Shown: positions 16,125-24,445 of the stretch, one piece after another
Numbering within the stretch: position 1 is the first letter of the stretch
How the letters are laid out: each line of letters opens with the position of its first letter
DNA from: Nonomuraea jabiensis
GTDB lineage: Bacteria > Actinomycetota > Actinomycetes > Streptosporangiales > Streptosporangiaceae
Length of the DNA stretch: 64,000 nucleotides
Direction: 5' to 3'
NCBI RefSeq assembly: GCF_014204795.1
Contig: NZ_JACHMB010000001.1
Coordinates: 6,770,501 to 6,834,500 of the forward strand
The notes under the pieces: generated by a model
Told to the model about the DNA's origin: nothing
The model's database searches: none
Seen by the model: only the letters and a program-made list of their open reading frames with translations
Translations under genes and position numbers: made by a program

Positions 16125-17063
16125 GTGTTTGTGCATATTCGGTTGGGTCTGCGGGATTGGGACCATCTCGTACCGGTGGCGACGGGGGAGGTGCGGCCGG
16201 AGGGGTTCGAGCTGGACCTCGAGTCCCGCGCCGTCACCCCGGACGTCCTGAGCGAGCCGAACCTGGACGGCGGTGAGACGTCCTTCAGCAGGTACGTGCT
16301 CGGCCGCGCCGCGGGCGACGACCGCCTGGTGGGCCTGCCGGTCTTCGTGATGCGCGGCTTCCGGCACCGGTGCGTCCTCGTCCGCCGCGACAGCGAGCTG
16401 ACCTCGCTGGAGGAGCTCAAAGGCGCCCGCATCGGCCTGACCGGCTGGCCGGACTCCGGCAACACCTGGACGCGCGCCCTGCTCAGAGCCGCCGGCGTGG
16501 ACATCAGGAGCATCGAGTGGACGGTCGGCCCGCTGGTCGCCGGCGAGACCGGCAAGGACCGCGTCGGCCCCGTCCCGTTCCCCGACAACGTCTCGCTGAC
16601 CGGCGACGGCCTGGCCGAAGGGCTCGCCGAGGGCCGCTACGACGCGATCATGACCCCGTTCATGCCCGACGAGTTCTTCACCCCGGACAGCCGCTTTCGC
16701 CACCTGCTCCCCGACCACCGCGCCGCCGAGCTGGCCTACTACCGGGAGACCGGCTTCGTGCCCGGCATTCACCTGGTGACGCTGAAGCGCGAGGCCGTCG
16801 AGCGCGACCCGGGGCTGCCGCGGGCCGTTCAGGACCTGCTCGAACGCTCCAAGCGGCACTGGCTGGCCCGGCGGCGGCTGCTCGCCGACACCACGCCCTG
16901 GCTGCTGGCCGACCTGACGGAGACGGCGCGGACCTTCGGCCCCGACTGGATGCCGTACGGCGTCGGGCCCAACGCCGCCATGATCGCCGCCTTCTGCGAG
17001 GAGCTGCACGCCCAGGGCATCTCGAACCGCCGCATCCGACCCGAGGAGGTCTTCGCCATATGA
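16125..17063 (+). CDS. Periplasmic-binding-fold enzyme related to 4,5-dihydroxyphthalate decarboxylase
   Basis: 312 residues from the GTG at 16125 (AAGGGAA 7 nt upstream); a GTG at 16131 is an alternative. There is no signal peptide, so it is cytosolic although its fold is that of a solute-binding protein. Family-type sequences include GEVRPEGFELDLE, SFSRYVLGRAAGDDRL, GLPVFVMRGFRHRCVLVRRD, LEELKGARIGLTGW and GLAEGRYDAIMTPFMPDEFF. 4,5-dihydroxyphthalate decarboxylase (Pht5) belongs to this family, but many relatives are uncharacterised. It is the first gene of the operon and its stop overlaps the nitrilase start (ATGA). The reaction is inferred to be a decarboxylation or ring-substrate step. 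Confidence 0.7.
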   Translation: MFVHIRLGLRDWDHLVPVATGEVRPEGFELDLESRAVTPDVLSEPNLDGGETSFSRYVLGRAAGDDRLVGLPVFVMRGFRHRCVLVRRDSELTSLEELKGARIGLTGWPDSGNTWTRALLRAAGVDIRSIEWTVGPLVAGETGKDRVGPVPFPDNVSLTGDGLAEGLAEGRYDAIMTPFMPDEFFTPDSRFRHLLPDHRAAELAYYRETGFVPGIHLVTLKREAVERDPGLPRAVQDLLERSKRHWLARRRLLADTTPWLLADLTETARTFGPDWMPYGVGPNAAMIAAFCEELHAQGISNRRIRPEEVFAI

Positions 17064-17860
17064 GAATCGCCGTGGGACAGTACGCGTCCTCGGAGGACTG
17101 GACGGTCAACCTCAAGACCTGCCAGGACCTGATCGACCGGGCCGCCGAGGGCGGCGCCGACCTGCTGGTCCTGCCCGAGGGCGCGATGGCCCTGTTCGTC
17201 GACGAGCCCACGCGCATCCGCGAGGCCGCCCAGCCGCTGGACGGGCCGTTCGTCAGCGGGCTGGTCGAGCGCACGCGCGGCTCGTCCACCACCGTGATCG
17301 CCGGCGTGCACACCCCGTCGGGCGACGGCCGCGTGTTCAACGTCCTGGTGGCCGCCAGGGACGGCGAGATCGTCGGGACGTACACCAAGCTGCACCTGTA
17401 CGACGCCTTCGGCCGGCGCGAGTCCGACAACGTCGTGCCCGGCACGAACCCGCCCGTGGTGATCGACGTGGCCGGCTGGAAGGTCGGCATGATGACCTGC
17501 TACGACGTGCGCTTCCCCGAGCTGGCCAGGCTCCTGGCCGACCAGGGCGCCCAGGTGATCGCGCTGCCCACCGCGTGGGTGCGCGGCCCGGCCAAGGAGT
17601 GGCACTGGGAGGTCATGGTGACCGCCCGCGCCCTGGAGAACACCGTGTACCTGGCCGCCTCCGGCGAGTGCGGCCGCCGCAACATCGGCGCCAGCATGGT
17701 CGTCGACCCGCTCGGCATCACCCGGGCCCGCCTCGGCGACGCGCCGGGCCTGCTCTGGGCCGACGCCTCCATGGAGGAGCTCGAGCGAGCCCGCCTCAGC
17801 CTCCCCGTCCTCGAGAACCGGCGCTTCGCCGTCGACCCCCGATTGGAGCGAGATGTCTAA
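17060..17860 (+). CDS. Carbon-nitrogen hydrolase (nitrilase superfamily)
   Basis: 266 residues. The triad is complete: glutamate in LLVLPEGAMAL (near residue 40), lysine in GTYTKLHLYDAFGRRESD and cysteine in GMMTCYDVRFPELARLLADQ. The spacing resembles the Nit/omega-amidase and deaminated-glutathione amidase branch rather than true nitrilases. It probably hydrolyses an amide or carbamoyl bond of the imported compound. It overlaps the gene before it by 4 nt, and the lipoprotein gene after it by 8 nt. Confidence 0.88.
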   Translation: MRIAVGQYASSEDWTVNLKTCQDLIDRAAEGGADLLVLPEGAMALFVDEPTRIREAAQPLDGPFVSGLVERTRGSSTTVIAGVHTPSGDGRVFNVLVAARDGEIVGTYTKLHLYDAFGRRESDNVVPGTNPPVVIDVAGWKVGMMTCYDVRFPELARLLADQGAQVIALPTAWVRGPAKEWHWEVMVTARALENTVYLAASGECGRRNIGASMVVDPLGITRARLGDAPGLLWADASMEELERARLSLPVLENRRFAVDPRLERDV

Positions 17861-18779
17861 GTACGCGACGGCTGCCCTGCTCGGCGCCGCCCTCCTGCTG
17901 GCCGGCTGCGGCGCCAACCCGGAGGAGGCCCAGGGCGCGCTGAGCTCCCAGCCCGCCGCCTCCGGCACCGTGGCCGCCCAGGGCAAGGACCAGGCCCTGT
18001 ACGACCGGCTGCCCGACAAGGTGAAGACCGCCGGCAAGCTGGTCTCGGTGAACAACGGCTCGTTCCCGCCGTACGAGATCGCCGGGGCGGACGGCAAGTC
18101 CATGACCGGCGCCGCGGCCGACCTGTCGGAGGCCCTCGGACAGGTGCTCGGCGTCAAGATCGAGCACGTCACCGTGGACGGCCTGCCCAGCCAGCTGACC
18201 GGCATCGCCTCGGGCCGCTACGACCTGGCCATCGGCCCGGTGGGCGACTTCGCCGACCGGCAGAAGGCCAACGACTTCGTGGACTGGGTCAAGGAGTTCG
18301 TGGTCTTCGCCGTGCCGAAGGGCAACCCCAAGAAGATCAACTCGGTGGCGGACACGTGCGGGCTGAAGATCTCGGTCATGGCCGGCGGCTCCGCCGAAGC
18401 CGTGATCAAGAACCAGTCCGAGACCTGCGCCAAGGACGGCAAGCCGAAGATCACCGTGCAGTCGTACAAGGACCAGCCCACCTCGGTGCTGGCGGTCAGC
18501 TCGGGCCGGGCCGACGCGTTCTTCTCCTCGCAGGCGCCGCTCACGTACTTCGTGTCGCAGTCCGGCGGCAAGCTGGAGCTGGCGGGCAAGGGGCAGAGCA
18601 ACGGCTTCGACGACCTCTACCAGGGGGCCGTCGTCGGCAAGGGCTCGCCGCTGCGTGACGTGGTCAAGGACGGCATCCAGAAGCTGATCGACAACGGCAC
18701 CTACGCCAAGATCATGGACAGGTGGGGCACGTCCGACAACAAGCTGGACAAGGCCGGCGTCAACCTGGCGGGATCATGA
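17853..18779 (+). CDS. ABC transporter substrate-binding lipoprotein (polar amino acid type)
   Basis: 308 residues. A lipoprotein signal ends in the lipobox LLAGC (cysteine near residue 19), so it is anchored to the outer face of the membrane. Family 3 solute-binding features are VNNGSFPPYEIAGADG near the N-terminus, LTGIASGRYDLAIGPVGDFADR in the middle and a C-terminal LIDNGTYAKIMDRWG. Such proteins bind amino acids, opines or related amines. It is followed by its permease with a 4-nt overlap. Ligand identity is unknown; the linked nitrilase suggests an amide-bearing molecule. Confidence 0.92.
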   Translation: MSKYATAALLGAALLLAGCGANPEEAQGALSSQPAASGTVAAQGKDQALYDRLPDKVKTAGKLVSVNNGSFPPYEIAGADGKSMTGAAADLSEALGQVLGVKIEHVTVDGLPSQLTGIASGRYDLAIGPVGDFADRQKANDFVDWVKEFVVFAVPKGNPKKINSVADTCGLKISVMAGGSAEAVIKNQSETCAKDGKPKITVQSYKDQPTSVLAVSSGRADAFFSSQAPLTYFVSQSGGKLELAGKGQSNGFDDLYQGAVVGKGSPLRDVVKDGIQKLIDNGTYAKIMDRWGTSDNKLDKAGVNLAGS

Positions 18780-19687
18780 GCGGGCCGCCGGAGGTCGACG
18801 TCGCGGGCGCGTCCCGCACGCGCCATCCGCTGCGCTGGGTGGCCTCGATCATCCTGCTGGTGCTGGCCGCCCAGCTCGTGAGCCTGCTGGTCACCAACCC
18901 CAACTTCCAGTGGGACGTGGTTTTCCGTTACGTCAACGCGCAGGTCATCGGCCAGGGCATCTTCACCACGCTGCTGCTCACCGTGATCGCGATGTTCGTG
19001 GGCGTGGTGCTCGGGGTGCTGCTGGCCGTCGGCCGGCTCTCCGAGAACCCCGTCGCGCGGGCGGCCTGCGGGCTCTACGTGTGGTTCTTCCGCGGCACGC
19101 CGGTGCTGGTGCAGCTCGTGCTCTGGTACAACCTGTCGTACCTGCTGCCCAAGATCTCCTTCGGCGTCCCGTTCGGCCCTGAGTTCGTCAGCGCCGACAC
19201 GAACATGGTCATCACCCCGCTGCTCGCGGCCATCCTCGGGCTCGGGCTGAACGAGGGCGCGTACATGGCGGAGATCATCCGCGGCGGGCTCATGTCGGTC
19301 GACCCCGGGCAGACCGAGGCCGCCTCGGCGCTCGGCATGAGCAACGCGCGCACCTTCCGCAGGATCGTGCTGCCGCAGGCCATGCGGTTCATCATCCCGC
19401 CCACCGGCAGCCAGGTGATCAGCATGCTGAAGGCCACGTCGCTGGTGAGCGTCATCGCGCTCGCGGACCTGCTCTACACGGTGCAGTCGATCTACAACCG
19501 TACCTTCCAGACCATCCCGCTGCTGATCGTCGCCTGCGTCTGGTACCTGGTCATCACCTCGATCCTGTACGTCGGCCAGTCGTTCATCGAGCGGCACTAC
19601 GCCCGCGGGGCCACCAGGAACGCGCCGCAGAGCTTCTGGGCCTTCCTGACCTTCCGCCGGCGCCGTCCCTCGGAGGTGACGTCATGA
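18776..19687 (+). CDS. Amino acid ABC transporter permease
   Basis: 303 residues from the ATG at 18776, which overlaps the previous stop. About six hydrophobic helices follow a short cytosolic tail. The coupling-helix EAA motif is EAASALGMSNARTFRRIVLP (residues near 180-199), where the ATPase docks. Upstream sequences WFFRGTPVLVQL and GAYMAEIIRGG are typical of HisMQ-type permeases. Only one permease gene is present, so it presumably works as a homodimer. Confidence 0.92.
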   Translation: MSGPPEVDVAGASRTRHPLRWVASIILLVLAAQLVSLLVTNPNFQWDVVFRYVNAQVIGQGIFTTLLLTVIAMFVGVVLGVLLAVGRLSENPVARAACGLYVWFFRGTPVLVQLVLWYNLSYLLPKISFGVPFGPEFVSADTNMVITPLLAAILGLGLNEGAYMAEIIRGGLMSVDPGQTEAASALGMSNARTFRRIVLPQAMRFIIPPTGSQVISMLKATSLVSVIALADLLYTVQSIYNRTFQTIPLLIVACVWYLVITSILYVGQSFIERHYARGATRNAPQSFWAFLTFRRRRPSEVTS

Positions 19688-20448
19688 CCGTCCCCATGGT
19701 CCACGCCCACGCCGTACGCAAGCACTTCGGCCACCTCGAGGTCCTCAAAGGCATCGACCTGGACGTCCAGGCGGGGGAGGTCGTGGTGATCCTCGGCCCC
19801 TCCGGGTCGGGCAAGTCGACGTTCCTGCGCTGCGTGAACCACCTGGAGACCATCGACGGCGGCTCCATCTTCGTGGACGGGGAGCTGATCGGGTTCCAGG
19901 CGTCCGGCGGCAAGGTGCGGCACCTGCGCAAGCGCGAGATCACCCGCCAGCGCCGGGAGATCGGCATGGTCTTCCAGCAGTTCAACCTGTTCCCGCACTT
20001 CACGGTGTTGCAGAACGTCATGGAGGCGCCGGTCGGCGTCCGCCGCGAGCCGCGCGAGCAGGCCAGGGAACGGGCGTTCGGCCTGCTGCGCCGCGTGGGC
20101 CTGGAGGAGAAGGCGGGCAGCTACCCCAGGCAGCTCTCCGGCGGGCAGCAGCAGCGGGTGGCGATCGCCAGGGCGCTGGCGATGCGGCCCAAGCTGATGC
20201 TGTTCGACGAGCCGACCAGCGCGCTGGACCCGGAGTTGGTGGGTGAGGTGCTGGCCACCATGAAGGGCCTCGCCGAGGACGGGCTGACCATGATCGTGGT
20301 GACTCACGAGATCGGGTTCGCGCGGGAGGTGGCGGATCGGGTGGTGTTCATGGACGGTGGTGTCGTGGTCGAGTCGGGCACGCCGAAGGAGGTCCTCGAC
20401 AACCCTGCCAGCCCCCGCACCAGGGCCTTCCTCAGCCGCGTCCTGTAG
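19684..20448 (+). CDS. Amino acid ABC transporter ATP-binding protein
   Basis: 254 residues. Walker A is GPSGSGKST, the Q-loop is MVFQQFNLFPH, the signature is LSGGQQQR and Walker B is LMLFDEPTSALDPE. A switch histidine is in VVTHEIGFAREVADRV. This is the GlnQ/HisP type. The start overlaps the permease stop by 4 nt. It is the last gene of the MocR-controlled operon. Confidence 0.93.
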   Translation: MTVPMVHAHAVRKHFGHLEVLKGIDLDVQAGEVVVILGPSGSGKSTFLRCVNHLETIDGGSIFVDGELIGFQASGGKVRHLRKREITRQRREIGMVFQQFNLFPHFTVLQNVMEAPVGVRREPREQARERAFGLLRRVGLEEKAGSYPRQLSGGQQQRVAIARALAMRPKLMLFDEPTSALDPELVGEVLATMKGLAEDGLTMIVVTHEIGFAREVADRVVFMDGGVVVESGTPKEVLDNPASPRTRAFLSRVL

Positions 20449-20539
20449 ACCCCACGCGCCTCCCGCCACCCCCTTCCGAGCGAAGGACAGAAGGGACGTG
20501 CCCCCTCCCCGAAGGGCGGACGGGCTTATCGTGGGTGGG

Positions 20540-21061
20540 ATGGAGACCCAGCGTTTGATCATGCGCAGATGGCGCGACGAGGACCGGGAACCATTCGCCG
20601 CGATGAACGCCGACCCCGAGGTGATGGAGCACTTCCCCGCCCCCCTCACCCGCGCGGAGAGCGACCACTTCGTCGACAGGATCGAGGAGGAGTTCGACAA
20701 GGACGGCCACGGGCTGTGGGCGCTGGAGGTGCGCGGGAGCGGCGAGTTCATCGGCTTCGCCGGGCTGATCTGGCAGACGTTCGACGCGCCGTTCCTGCCC
20801 GCGTGGGAGATCGGGTGGCGGCTGGCACGCCCGGCCTGGGGCCACGGGTACGCCACCGAGGCGGCCAGGCAGGCCCTCAGGCACGCCTTCGAGGAGGCCG
20901 GACTGGACGAGATCATCTCCATGACGGCCAAGAGCAACACCCGCTCCCAGGCCGTGATGAAGCGCCTGGGCATGACCCACCTGGCCGACTTCGGCCACTC
21001 GCGGCTGGCGCCGGACCACCCCCTGTTCCCGCACGTGGCCTACCACATCAAGCGCCCGTAG
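20540..21061 (+). CDS. GNAT acetyltransferase (RimJ/RimL type)
   Basis: 173 residues from the ATG at 20540. It opens METQRLIMRRWRDEDREPF, typical of RimJ/RimL-like proteins. The acetyl-CoA-binding segment is RPAWGHGYATEAARQALRHA (about residues 94-113). ITAKSNTRSQAVMKRLGM-type sequence (here MTAKSNTRSQAVMKRLGM) follows. It acetylates an amine, possibly a protein N-terminus or small molecule. An in-frame GTG lies 9 nt upstream. It overlaps the convergent LysR gene by 14 nt. Confidence 0.88.
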   Translation: METQRLIMRRWRDEDREPFAAMNADPEVMEHFPAPLTRAESDHFVDRIEEEFDKDGHGLWALEVRGSGEFIGFAGLIWQTFDAPFLPAWEIGWRLARPAWGHGYATEAARQALRHAFEEAGLDEIISMTAKSNTRSQAVMKRLGMTHLADFGHSRLAPDHPLFPHVAYHIKRP

Positions 21062-21914
21062 GGGCGCTCATCGCGTAGAGGACGTCGCGCAGGGCGGGCT
21101 CGCGGCCGCGTAGCCAGACCAGCCGCAGCGCCAGCGCGGGCGCCTCGAAGCCGAGCCGCACCAGCGCCCCGGAGGCCAGGTCCGGCTCCAGCGCGAAGTC
21201 CGGCAGCAGCGCGCTGCCGAGCCCCTGCCTGGCCCACTCGCGGGCGGTGGCGATGCTGGTCAGCTCCCTGCGTGGCACCTCCGGGCCGAACGCCCGGTCG
21301 GCGGCCAGCCGGATCGAGCAGCCCGGCGGGCTGACCAGCAGCGGCTCCCGATCCCCGTCCGGCGCCGCGACCAGCGCCAGCCCGACCTCGCCCACGTCCA
21401 GGAAGTCCAGATCGGGCGCCACCGGCCCGGAGCCGGGGTCGTGCGGCACGGTGAACCCGAGCCCGCCGATCCGCAGGCCCGTGTCCAGCAGGAGCGCCGC
21501 GTCCAGCTCACCGCCCGCCACCCCGGCCAGCAGCGACTGCCTGGTGTGCGAGCGCACGTCCACGTCCAGGTCGGGACGGCGTTCCGACAGACGGCGGATC
21601 ACGGCGGGCATCCTGGCCGCGGCGAGCATCTCCAGCGCGCCGATCCGCACCTTGCGCCGCTGCCCGGTGACGGCCCGGCGTACCTCGTCGGCGTGGTCGA
21701 GCAGCCCCTGCGCCCGCGCCAGCAGCGTGGACCCCTGCTCGGTCAGCCGCATCCCCTGGGGCGTGCGCTCGAAGAGCGCGACCCCCAGACTCTGCTCCAG
21801 CCGGCGCACCTGCTCCGACACCGACGCGGGGGCGAGGCCGAGGCTGTTGGCCGCACCGGTGACGGTGCCCGTCCCCGCCACCGCGACGAACCCCCGCAAC
21901 TGACGCAAATCCAT
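21048..21914 (-). CDS. LysR-family regulator
   Basis: 288 residues from the ATG at 21914; an ATG at 21926 would add four. The winged helix is at residues 1-60, with VTGAANSLGLAPASVSEQVR and RLEQSLGVALFERTPQGMRL. An effector domain of the periplasmic-binding fold follows (VRIGALEMLAAARMPAVIRR, GELDAALLLDTGL). It is divergent from the MFS gene at 21972 with 57 nt between starts and probably controls it. The effector is unknown. Confidence 0.9.
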   Translation of the reverse strand: MDLRQLRGFVAVAGTGTVTGAANSLGLAPASVSEQVRRLEQSLGVALFERTPQGMRLTEQGSTLLARAQGLLDHADEVRRAVTGQRRKVRIGALEMLAAARMPAVIRRLSERRPDLDVDVRSHTRQSLLAGVAGGELDAALLLDTGLRIGGLGFTVPHDPGSGPVAPDLDFLDVGEVGLALVAAPDGDREPLLVSPPGCSIRLAADRAFGPEVPRRELTSIATAREWARQGLGSALLPDFALEPDLASGALVRLGFEAPALALRLVWLRGREPALRDVLYAMSAPTGA

Positions 21915-21971
21915 AGCCGCCAGCATACGGTTTTCCCGAACGCCCCCTGCGGCCCCGCCTGTTGAGGGCGG

Positions 21972-23246
21972 ATGCGGCATCTCAGCAGGCTGAGGCGCAT
22001 GATGTTCGGATTCTCCCTCGCCTACTTCCTCGTGATCCTCGACACGACCGTGCTGACGATCGCGCTGCCCGACCTGCGGGCCTCGCTCGGCGGTTCGCTG
22101 GCCGGGCAGCAGTGGGCGGTGAACGCGTACACGGTCGCCTTCGCCGCCTCGCTGCTCGTCGGGGGAGCGGTGGCCGACCGGTACGGCGCGGCCCGGATCT
22201 TCAAGGCCGGCGTGGTGGCGTTCGGCGCGATCTCGCTGCTGAGCGCCGCGGCGCCGCACCTGGGCGTGCTGGTCGGGCTGCGTGCCCTGCTGGGCGTGGC
22301 GGGCGCGCTCTGCACGGGCGGCTCGCTCGGCCTGCTCCCGCAGCTCTTCCCCGACCCGGCCGCCCGCGCCCGCGCCACCGGCCTGTGGGCCGCCATCACC
22401 GGCACCGCGCTCGCCGCCGGCCCGCTGCTGGGCGGGCTCCTGGTGGACCTGTACGGGTGGCGCGCCGTCTTCCTGCTCAACCCGCCCCTCGCCCTGATCA
22501 GCCTGCTGGCCATGCGCCGGGTGAGCTCGCCGCGCGGCCACCGCGGGATCGACTGGCGGGTCCAGGCGCTGGCCTGCGCGTTCCTGGGCCTGGTGGCGCA
22601 GGCCCTGATCGGCCCCTCGGTCCTGGCGGGCGTGGCGGCCCTGGCCGTACTGGCCGTGCTGGTGCCGGTGGAGCGCCGCAGCCACGCCCCCGCGCTGCCC
22701 GGCGGCCTGCTCGCCGCCACCTGGCCCGAGCTGCTCGCGGGCACGGTGGCCAACTTCGCCTTCTCCGGCGCCCTGTTCGTCCTCACCCTCCTGCTGCAGG
22801 ACACCCGCCACCTGGACCCGCTGGCCGCCGGCCTGGCCTTCCTGCCGCTCACCCTCCCCATGACCGTGAACCCGCTGCTCACCGGCCGCCTGGTGGCCCG
22901 CTACGGCCCGCGCCCGCCGACCCTGTGCGGCCTCGCCCTGCTCGCGACCGGCCTGGCCGGCGTCGCCCTCACGGACGCGCTGGCGTGGTGGCTGGTGGTG
23001 ATGGGGTTCGGGCTGTCGTTCGTGCTGCCCGCGCTGATGGCGGGCATGGTCAACAGCGCGCCGCCGGGGACGGCGGGCACGGCGGGCGGCGTCCTGAACG
23101 CCTTCCGCCAGGCCGGCGCGACCCTCGGCGTGGCGGTCATGGGCGTCGTCGGCCGGCCCCTGCTGGCGGCGGCTGTCCTGACGGCCCTGACCTGCCTGTG
23201 CTACGCGGCGGGCGCCTGGCGGGCCCGCGCGGCGGCCCTGACGTGA
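21972..23246 (+). CDS. MFS transporter (DHA2-like drug efflux)
   Basis: 424 residues from the ATG at 21972. Helix 1 has LDTTVLTIALPDLRASLGG, matching the D-x-T-x-x-x-x-A-L-P signature of proton-driven DHA2-type pumps. The motif-A loop is GGAVADRYGAARIFKAG. Motif-C-like GTALAAGPLLGGLLVDLYG lies in helix 5. About 12 helices are visible, fewer than the usual 14 for DHA2, so the grouping is tentative. Substrate unknown; presumably controlled by the divergent LysR gene. Confidence 0.87.
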   Translation: MRHLSRLRRMMFGFSLAYFLVILDTTVLTIALPDLRASLGGSLAGQQWAVNAYTVAFAASLLVGGAVADRYGAARIFKAGVVAFGAISLLSAAAPHLGVLVGLRALLGVAGALCTGGSLGLLPQLFPDPAARARATGLWAAITGTALAAGPLLGGLLVDLYGWRAVFLLNPPLALISLLAMRRVSSPRGHRGIDWRVQALACAFLGLVAQALIGPSVLAGVAALAVLAVLVPVERRSHAPALPGGLLAATWPELLAGTVANFAFSGALFVLTLLLQDTRHLDPLAAGLAFLPLTLPMTVNPLLTGRLVARYGPRPPTLCGLALLATGLAGVALTDALAWWLVVMGFGLSFVLPALMAGMVNSAPPGTAGTAGGVLNAFRQAGATLGVAVMGVVGRPLLAAAVLTALTCLCYAAGAWRARAAALT

Positions 23247-23290
23247 CGATGCGGGTATCGTGATCGGCGCAGGGCCGGGGTTGGTCGGGG

Positions 23291-24007
23291 ATGGCGAGGT
23301 GGACCGTGCGTTTCCAGCATTCGAGTGACATCTGGCGGGACTTCCCCGAGCTCGTCCCCGGGGTGCTCGTCGCGACCGGCATCACGGCGGACGTCTCCGT
23401 CGACGACGCGATCGCCTGGTGCGCCGAGCGCGCCGCGGATCGGCTCGAGACCGCCTCGGAGGGCGAACTGCCGGCGATCCAGGCGTGGCGGCGGGCGTTC
23501 TCGAAGATGGGCCTCAAGCCGACCCAGTACCGCTGCGCCTCGGAGTCCCTGCTGCGCCGCTTCAGGAAGGAAGGCGCGCTGCCGCGCCTGCACCCGCTGA
23601 TCGACCTCTGCAACGCGCTCTCCATCGCGTACGCGATCCCGGTGGCGGTGTTCGACATCGCCAAGATCTCGCAGTACGTGGAGGTCAGGTACGCGGCGGG
23701 CGACGAGACGTACCTGACCTTCTCCGGCGAGACCGAGCACCCGCCGCCCGGCGAGGTGATCTTCGCCGACGCGGAGGGCAGGGCGCACGCCCGCCGCTGG
23801 ACCAACCGCCAGAGCGGCCACTCGGCCGTCCGCGACACGACCACCGACGTCCTGATCGTCGCCGAGGCGCTGCACGACACGGCCAGGAAGGACGTCGAGT
23901 CCCTCATGGCCGGGCTCTCGGACGAGCTGGCCGCCGGCTGGTCCATGACGCCGCCGGAATACACCATCCTCAGCCCGTCCGAGCCCCGGTTCGAGTTCCC
24001 TGTGTGA
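23291..24007 (+). CDS. B3/B4 tRNA-binding domain protein
   Basis: 238 residues. The stretch AIQAWRRAFSKMGLKPTQYR, then a conserved ESLLRRF and NALSIAYAIPVAVFD, matches the B3/B4 domain of phenylalanyl-tRNA synthetase beta chain, where it edits mischarged tRNA. Free-standing B3/B4 proteins are proposed trans-editing factors. The ATG at 23291 is used although a ribosome site is weak. It stands alone between the MFS gene and the PadR pair. Confidence 0.8.
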   Translation: MARWTVRFQHSSDIWRDFPELVPGVLVATGITADVSVDDAIAWCAERAADRLETASEGELPAIQAWRRAFSKMGLKPTQYRCASESLLRRFRKEGALPRLHPLIDLCNALSIAYAIPVAVFDIAKISQYVEVRYAAGDETYLTFSGETEHPPPGEVIFADAEGRAHARRWTNRQSGHSAVRDTTTDVLIVAEALHDTARKDVESLMAGLSDELAAGWSMTPPEYTILSPSEPRFEFPV

Positions 24008-24057
24008 CGGCTGATCGGTGAACGTCGGCCCACCCGCGGCCAGGGAAGGCATTGCCC

Positions 24058-24084
24058 TATAGTCAGATTGTCGGTATATATCGA
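24058..24084 (+). promoter_or_regulatory. PadR promoter and operator
   Basis: TATAGT (24058-24063) is a near-perfect -10. The imperfect palindrome TCGGTATATATCGA (24071-24084) covers the expected transcript start, four bases before the PadR ATG at 24089. This layout suits autorepression. Confidence 0.5.
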
Positions 24085-24088
24085 TCAC

Positions 24089-24445
24089 ATGAAGAACAGG
24101 TCGATGCAGGAACCGACGTTCCTGATCCTGACGGCCCTGGCGGCCGGGCCGCAGCACGGCTACGGCATCATCACCGACGTCCTGCAGATCTCCGGTGAGC
24201 GGGTGCGCCTGCGCGCCGGCACCCTGTACGCCGCGCTCGACCGGCTCCAGGGCGAGCAGCTGATCGAGACCGACCGCGAGGAGGTCGTGGACGGCCGGGC
24301 CCGGCGTTACTACCGGCTCACCGGCGAGGGCGCGTCCCGGCTGTCGGCCGAGGCCGAACGGCTGCGGCGGCACGCCGACACCGCCGCCGCGCGGCTGCGC
24401 CGCGGCCCGGCCGCCGCGCAGCTGTCCCTCGGCGGTGCCTCGTGA
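24089..24445 (+). CDS. PadR-family regulator
   Basis: 118 residues. I use the ATG at 24089 (MKNRSMQEPTFLILTALAAG); the frame is open 7 codons further to a TTG. The winged helix is GYGIITDVLQISGERVRLRA with the recognition part GTLYAALDRLQGEQLIE and the wing GRARRYYRLTGEG, all typical of PadR subfamily s1. No ribosome site is visible, so it may be nearly leaderless. The stop overlaps the start of the membrane protein gene (GTGA), which it presumably regulates. Confidence 0.9.
   Translation: MKNRSMQEPTFLILTALAAGPQHGYGIITDVLQISGERVRLRAGTLYAALDRLQGEQLIETDREEVVDGRARRYYRLTGEGASRLSAEAERLRRHADTAAARLRRGPAAAQLSLGGAS

Noticed and set aside
14675..16588. N-terminally longer version of the MocR protein (637 residues)
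   Set aside because: The region beyond 16024 overlaps the divergent operon, contains its promoter and operator, and lacks conserved sequence. GTG at 16024 has a strong ribosome site.
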